Shown here: positions 61,260 to 64,000 of the stretch, in pieces | Position numbering within the stretch: the first letter of the stretch is position 1 | How the letters are laid out: every line of letters starts with the position of its first letter | DNA from: Salinarimonas chemoclinalis | GTDB taxonomy: Bacteria; Pseudomonadota; Alphaproteobacteria; Rhizobiales; Beijerinckiaceae | Direction of reading: 5' to 3' | NCBI RefSeq assembly: GCF_041514305.1 | Contig: NZ_JBGMWH010000002.1 | Span: 1 to 64,000, forward strand | DNA: 64,000 nt | The notes under the pieces: model-generated | The model's database searches: none | What the model was told of the DNA's origin: nothing | The model's input: only the letters and a program-made list of their open reading frames with translations | Program-made: the position numbers and the translations under genes

Positions 61260-62008
61260 CCTCCGTGCGCGGCGTCCCAGCGCGCCAGCGCGTCCCGCAG
61301 CACGATCGCCGCGCCCGGCTTGAAATCCTCCGCCGTCACGAGCGCGCGCGCCAGATCGGGAACCGGCCAGGGCTCGAAGCCCGCGATCTCGTCGTCCTGC
61401 GGCATCGGCCGCTCGTCGGGCGTCATCGCGAGGTCCCAGACGAGGAGATCCTCGCGGGAGAGCCCGTCCGGCCCCGGCGCGACGCGGTCGAGCCGGGCGG
61501 CGGGGCGGGCGTCGCGCAGGCGCTCGGGGGTGAGGCCGGCCTCCTCGCGCGCCTCCTCCCGCAGCGTCTCCTCGGGCGTCGTGCCCGCCGGCACGCCGCC
61601 GGCGACGGTGGTGTCGAGGAGCCCCGGCGCGGTGCGCTGACCCGTCCCGCGCCGCGCGAGCCAGACGTGCGGCGTCTCACCCGCGACATGCCCGACGAGG
61701 CAGACCTTGCGCACCAGGAGCCCCAGCGGCCCGGCGGCGGCCCGATCGATCCGCGCCAGCTCCGCCCCGTCGCGCCCCGCCCGCACGCCGATCGCCTCGC
61801 CCCGCAACGGCGGGCACAGGCCCGCTTCGAGGAGCCGCGCGAGCGCCGCGTCGAGCGCGCCTCGCAGGTCGCGAGCGGGCAGGGCGAAGCCGTCCGGCCG
61901 GGACGCGACCAGCCGCGACAGCACCCCGGCGGCGGCGGTCGTTACGGCGCCGACGGGCTCCGTCACGCCGTCGACGAAGAGCGGTGCGTAGCCTTCGGGC
62001 AGCTGCAT
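61256..62008 (-). CDS. Nudix hydrolase with DUF4743 domain
   Basis: A 250-residue protein. An N-terminal DUF4743 module (about 1-115, with MQLPEGYAPLFVDGV) precedes a Nudix domain with the full box GGVPAGTTPEETLREEAREEAGL (about 138-160, 23 residues). This combination is known from thiamine-pyrophosphate-related and other pyrophosphate hydrolases in eukaryotes and bacteria; the substrate is not certain. Its end overlaps that of the ParA partner by four bases, tail to tail. Confidence 0.88.
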   Translation of the reverse strand: MQLPEGYAPLFVDGVTEPVGAVTTAAAGVLSRLVASRPDGFALPARDLRGALDAALARLLEAGLCPPLRGEAIGVRAGRDGAELARIDRAAAGPLGLLVRKVCLVGHVAGETPHVWLARRGTGQRTAPGLLDTTVAGGVPAGTTPEETLREEAREEAGLTPERLRDARPAARLDRVAPGPDGLSREDLLVWDLAMTPDERPMPQDDEIAGFEPWPVPDLARALVTAEDFKPGAAIVLRDALARWDAAHGG

Positions 62009-62079
62009 GGCGCGGTCCTCTTCGCAGACCCAAACGCGCGACGCGCCCGATCGTCGACGTTCCGGCTCCGGCCGCCGGC

Positions 62080-62475
62080 TCAGCGGTAGCGGCCGTGCCG
62101 CTGGAGGACCTCGATCTGGTAGCCGTCGGGGTCCGCGACGAAGAAGAAGCGTGCCATCAGCGCGCCGTCGCGCTCGAACGCCACGATCCTGCGCGGCGCG
62201 AGGCCCCGAGCCTCGAAGCGCGCGTGCTCCGCGTCGAGGTCGTCCACCGCGAAGGCGACGTGGCCGTATCCGTCGCCGATCTGGTACGGCTCGGTGCGGC
62301 CGTGGTTGATCGTCAGCTCGAGCTCGAAATCGGCCTCCCCGTTACGCAGGTAGACCAGGGTGAAGTCGTCGAAGGGGAAGCGGTCCGCGACCTCGAGCCC
62401 GAACGCCGTACGGTAGAACTCCACCGAGCGCGCCTCGTCCAGCACGCGGATCATCGCGTGTATCGCCTTCGCCAT
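62080..62475 (-). CDS. gloA: Glyoxalase I (lactoylglutathione lyase)
   Basis: A 131-residue VOC-fold metalloenzyme that converts the methylglyoxal-glutathione hemithioacetal to S-lactoylglutathione. HAMIRVLDEARSVEFYRTAFGL (about 6-27, start of the fold with metal ligand His), FELELTINHGR (Glu) and YGHVAFAVDDLDA (His) and FFFVADPDGYQIEVLQR (Glu) supply the four ligands. The ATG at 62475 has GGAGGA upstream; in-frame starts further upstream are less likely. Confidence 0.93.
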   Translation of the reverse strand: MAKAIHAMIRVLDEARSVEFYRTAFGLEVADRFPFDDFTLVYLRNGEADFELELTINHGRTEPYQIGDGYGHVAFAVDDLDAEHARFEARGLAPRRIVAFERDGALMARFFFVADPDGYQIEVLQRHGRYR

Positions 62476-62599
62476 GCCGATCCTCCGGGTCGCCTCGCAT
62501 CCGATGCGACCGGCAGAGAACCGCCGTGCGCCGGGCGGCGCCATGCGTCGCGAGGTCGCGCGCCGCCGGGCTGCGGCCTCTCGCGGTGTGCTCATCCCC

Positions 62600-63931
62600 T
62601 CACCGCCGGGCGATCGCGTGGAAGAACGTCCCGCTGACGGTACCGACGCGGTGACCGGCCGCTCCGAGATCCGTGCCCTCGGCGTCCACCATGTCCGCGA
62701 ACGCCGCCTCGCGGGCCTCCTCGCGGGCCACCACCGAGGCGTAGTGGAACTCGTGGCCGACGAGGCGGGAGCCGGCCGCGCCGAGGGGGGCGTCGTGGAT
62801 CAGGGTGGCGATCCGGTAGCCGAGGTTGAACCTGCGCCTGGCGAAGCTCGTCTCGACGGGGAGCAGCCCGAGCATCGCGTGGGCGATGCCGTCGGCGCCC
62901 GTCAGCGCGCGGCCCAGCGTCATGTAGCCGCCGCACTCCCCGTGGACGGGCTTCGTCTCCGCGAAGGCCCGCACGCCGGCACGGAAGCGTTCCGCCGTGG
63001 CGAGGCGACCCGCGTGGAGTTCGGGGTAGCCGCCGGGCAGCCAGCAGACGTCGCAATCCGTCGGCGGCGGTTCGTCGGCGAGCGGCGAGAACGGCACGAT
63101 CTCGGCGCCCGCCGTCCGCCAGGCGGCGAGATGGTGCGGGTAGACGAAGGAGAACGCGGCGTCGCGGGCCAGTGCGATGCGCTGCCCGGGCGGGGGTATC
63201 GCGGCCGCGTCGGCGGCGACGGCGAGACCGCGGGTCGGCGTGGCCGCGGCCAGCACCGCGTCGAGGTCGACCGCCGCCTCGATCGCGTCCGCGAGCGCGT
63301 CGAGCCGCGCCGCGAGATCGGCGGTCTCGTGCGCCTGGACGAGGCCGAGATGGCGCTCCGGGAGCGCGAGCCCCGTGTCGCGGGCGAGCGCGCCGAGCAC
63401 CGGCATGCCGATGCGCGAAAGCCCGTCCTCGACGAGCCGGCGGTGCCGCGCGCTCGCGACCTGGTTGAGGACGACGCCCGCGATCGCGATGCGCGGATCG
63501 AGCCGCGCGCAGCCGAGCGCGGTCGCCGCGGCGGACTGGGCGTGGCCCGAGACGTCGAGCACGAGCAGGACCGGCCAGCCGAGCAGCGCGGCGAGGTCCG
63601 CGCTCGCGCCGGTGCGGCCGGTCTCGCCGCGCACGCCGTCGAACAGGCCCATCGAGCCCTCGGCGATCACGATCTCGGCTCCCGCCAGGGCCCGCGCGGC
63701 GACCGCCGCCATCGTGGCGTCCGTCATGGCGAACGAGTCGAGGTTGACGCTCGGCGCACCCGTCGCGGCGGCGTGGAAGGCGGGGTCGATGTAGTCCGGC
63801 CCGTTCTTGATCCCGCGCACGGCGAGGCCGCGGCGCGCCAGCGCGCGCTGGAGGCCGAGCGTGACGGTGGTCTTGCCCGAGCCCGAGCGCGGGGCGGCGA
63901 CGAGGAGGCCGCGGGGCGCCTGCGCGGTCAT
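62600..63931 (-). CDS. cobB: Cobyrinic acid a,c-diamide synthase
   Basis: A 443-residue amidotransferase that uses ATP and glutamine to amidate carboxyls a and c of (hydrogeno)byrinic acid in cobalamin synthesis. An N-terminal P-loop (VAAPRSGSGKTTVTLGLQRA, about 11-30) with IKNGPDYIDPAFH, and a C-terminal class I glutamine amidotransferase domain with HGECGGYMTLG (nucleophile Cys) and GHEFHYAS (His) are seen. The start overlaps the stop of the preceding gene (ATGA). Confidence 0.95.
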   Translation of the reverse strand: MTAQAPRGLLVAAPRSGSGKTTVTLGLQRALARRGLAVRGIKNGPDYIDPAFHAAATGAPSVNLDSFAMTDATMAAVAARALAGAEIVIAEGSMGLFDGVRGETGRTGASADLAALLGWPVLLVLDVSGHAQSAAATALGCARLDPRIAIAGVVLNQVASARHRRLVEDGLSRIGMPVLGALARDTGLALPERHLGLVQAHETADLAARLDALADAIEAAVDLDAVLAAATPTRGLAVAADAAAIPPPGQRIALARDAAFSFVYPHHLAAWRTAGAEIVPFSPLADEPPPTDCDVCWLPGGYPELHAGRLATAERFRAGVRAFAETKPVHGECGGYMTLGRALTGADGIAHAMLGLLPVETSFARRRFNLGYRIATLIHDAPLGAAGSRLVGHEFHYASVVAREEAREAAFADMVDAEGTDLGAAGHRVGTVSGTFFHAIARR

Positions 63932-64000
63932 CCGCCGACCGCCGTGCGGAAGTCCTCGAGATGCGCCGCGATCGCCTGCCGGAAGGCCGCGATGGCGCCG
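63928..64000 (-). CDS. C-terminal end of a gene upstream of cobB (cut by window edge)
   Basis: The last 23 codons end AAFRQAIAAHLEDFRTAVGG with a TGA (63930-63928) that overlaps the cobB start as ATGA. This tight coupling suggests a cobalamin gene of the same operon, possibly cobA or another cob gene, but too little sequence is visible to name it. Confidence 0.6.
   Translation of the reverse strand, partial: GAIAAFRQAIAAHLEDFRTAVGG

Noticed and set aside
62476..62599. Cobalamin riboswitch near cobB
   Set aside because: cobB is internal to an operon (its start overlaps the preceding stop), and no B12 box was seen near it in the window.

Overview
The window looks like a chromosomal segment of a very GC-rich alphaproteobacterium. 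The gene order dnaB-alr-radA-cvpA-purF-SDR, the run pcm-like/tolC/popZ/valS, and the PopZ-family protein itself all point to the Hyphomicrobiales. A Salinarimonas- or Methylobacterium-like organism is my best guess, and it is an inference. The cluster bchI-bchD-bchO (50-54 kb) indicates that this lineage makes bacteriochlorophyll, so an aerobic anoxygenic or purple phototroph is likely, although no other photosynthesis gene lies in the window.

Layout. 0-6.5 kb: tyrosine/homogentisate catabolism (fumarylacetoacetase-family gene, hmgA, marR-maiA-hppD), with an orphan TRAP binding protein inside it and a clear inverted-repeat operator between hmgA and marR. 6.6-8.1 kb: tRNA-Cys, a small membrane protein and a PIMT-like methyltransferase. 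8.2-15.8 kb: tolC, popZ, valS and a GGDEF/EAL protein. 15.8-18.9 kb: an ars-type operon (ArsR, a flavoprotein with a cysteine-pair tail, MFS exporter) with two copies of one operator-like motif. 19-22.6 kb: a phosphonate-type ABC importer (phnDCEE) preceded by a good Pho box. 22.7-25 kb: TRAP membrane subunits without a binding protein. 25-32.3 kb: glutathione peroxidase, mgtE, GH25 lysozyme lipoprotein, a methyltransferase, isovaleryl-CoA dehydrogenase, a Doc toxin-antitoxin pair, and an XRE-cupin/GNAT pair with a probably leaderless, self-repressed promoter.

32.4-42.8 kb holds housekeeping genes on the minus strand (topA, SDR, purF, cvpA, radA, alr, dnaB). 43-45.6 kb: a DUF6455 protein behind an FNR-like site and a BacA/SbmA-type ABC exporter. 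45.7-48.9 kb: urease accessory genes ureE, ureF, ureG and hupE/ureJ without structural genes, split by a 586-bp block of nested inverted repeats. 49-54 kb: a membrane-anchored coiled-coil protein and bchIDO. 54-60 kb: tungstate (tupBCA) and molybdate (modABC) importers around a regulator that joins a helix-turn-helix to a periplasmic-binding-protein-like domain. Both the ModC and the ModE-like protein here lack the usual MOP domain. 60-64 kb: a ParA ATPase with a small, arginine-rich, phasin-like partner, a Nudix/DUF4743 hydrolase, glyoxalase I, cobB and the end of one more gene.

The most unusual items are the ParA/phasin-like pair (a possible cargo-positioning system), the ars flavoprotein with three vicinal cysteine pairs, the MOP-less mod system beside a ligand-sensing HTH regulator, and the Doc toxin with an unfamiliar antitoxin. 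No CRISPR array, insertion sequence, rRNA or phage module was seen.
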